Assembly (NCBI GenBank): GCA_964628905.1
Contig: CAZVNS010000022.1
Span: 1 to 30,909 of the forward strand
Length of the DNA stretch: 30,909 nt
Direction: 5' to 3'
Origin: JAJPXC01 sp964628905
GTDB lineage: Bacteria; Bacteroidota; Bacteroidia; Bacteroidales; Muribaculaceae
The notes beneath the pieces are model-generated. The model worked only from the letters and a program-made list of their open reading frames with translations. It was not told the origin of the DNA and ran no database searches. Numbering within the stretch: the stretch's first letter is position 1; the number at the start of each line of letters is the position of its first letter. A program made the position numbers and the translations under genes. This document shows, one piece after another, positions 30,861 to 30,909 of the stretch.

Positions 30861-30909
30861 AATCCCTCCGTTAGACGTAATATCAAGACCGGCGGCTTGA
30901 ACGAGCTGT

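Noticed and set aside
1..30909. tRNA or rRNA genes
   Set aside because: No tRNA arm pattern (such as GGTTCRANNCC in the right setting) or rRNA segment was recognised on either strand by eye.

Overview
The window is chromosomal DNA from a member of the Bacteroidales. Gene content and style suggest the Muribaculaceae/Prevotellaceae side, but the sequence alone does not fix the family. Supporting signs are Bacteroidetes-type promoters (TAnnTTTG at -7, sometimes TTTG/TTG about 19-21 nt upstream), almost no Shine-Dalgarno sequences, a lipoprotein M28 glutaminyl cyclase, a secreted protein ending in a YYNLQGIRV-type C-terminus, and A-rich leaders directly before start codons. The host DNA is fairly GC-rich, while the first restriction-modification (R-M) island and the specificity part of the second are clearly AT-richer.

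Layout. 1-1019: AT-rich leader and queC (queuosine pathway). 1108-6605: housekeeping cluster rimP-nusA-infB-folK, preceded by a good promoter and a terminator-like hairpin in the leader. 6647-9165: an AT-rich type II R-M pair (PD-(D/E)xK nuclease plus C5-cytosine methyltransferase), ended by an intrinsic terminator. 9205-12489: glutaminyl cyclase lipoprotein, sufE and a POT-family peptide transporter. 12799-15099: secreted phosphodiester-glycosidase-domain protein. It converges on a minus-strand tripartite efflux operon (TolC-EmrA-EmrB type, 15156-19100) across a 24-bp perfect terminator palindrome. 19101-19699: efflux leader, a repeat copy, a gene remnant and the cysK promoter. 19700-22301: cysK, a MoeB/ThiF-like E1 enzyme and a YpfJ-type metallopeptidase. 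22331-22486: a probable small RNA on the minus strand with a textbook promoter and terminator. 22534-23772 (minus): U32-family trhP. 23911-25407: LOG-family nucleosidase, PduO-type cobalamin adenosyltransferase and a DUF2795 protein. 25440-30860: a terminator, a 41-nt-period direct repeat, and a two-gene defence module made of a methyltransferase-like 'subunit M' and a 1309-aa GIY-YIG / DEAH helicase / N6-adenine methyltransferase fusion. An in-frame coding-looking tail follows its stop.

Two layers stand out beyond the genes. First, a modular intergenic repeat family (five places) made of small palindromes is often followed by an AACAACTTTAAC-like 8-9 nt tandem repeat running up to the next start codon. 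Second, the second R-M module shows signs of domain shuffling in its target-recognition part: an AT-rich patch and a perfect 15-nt in-frame tandem duplication. Function assignments rest on motif recognition by eye. No database search was run.
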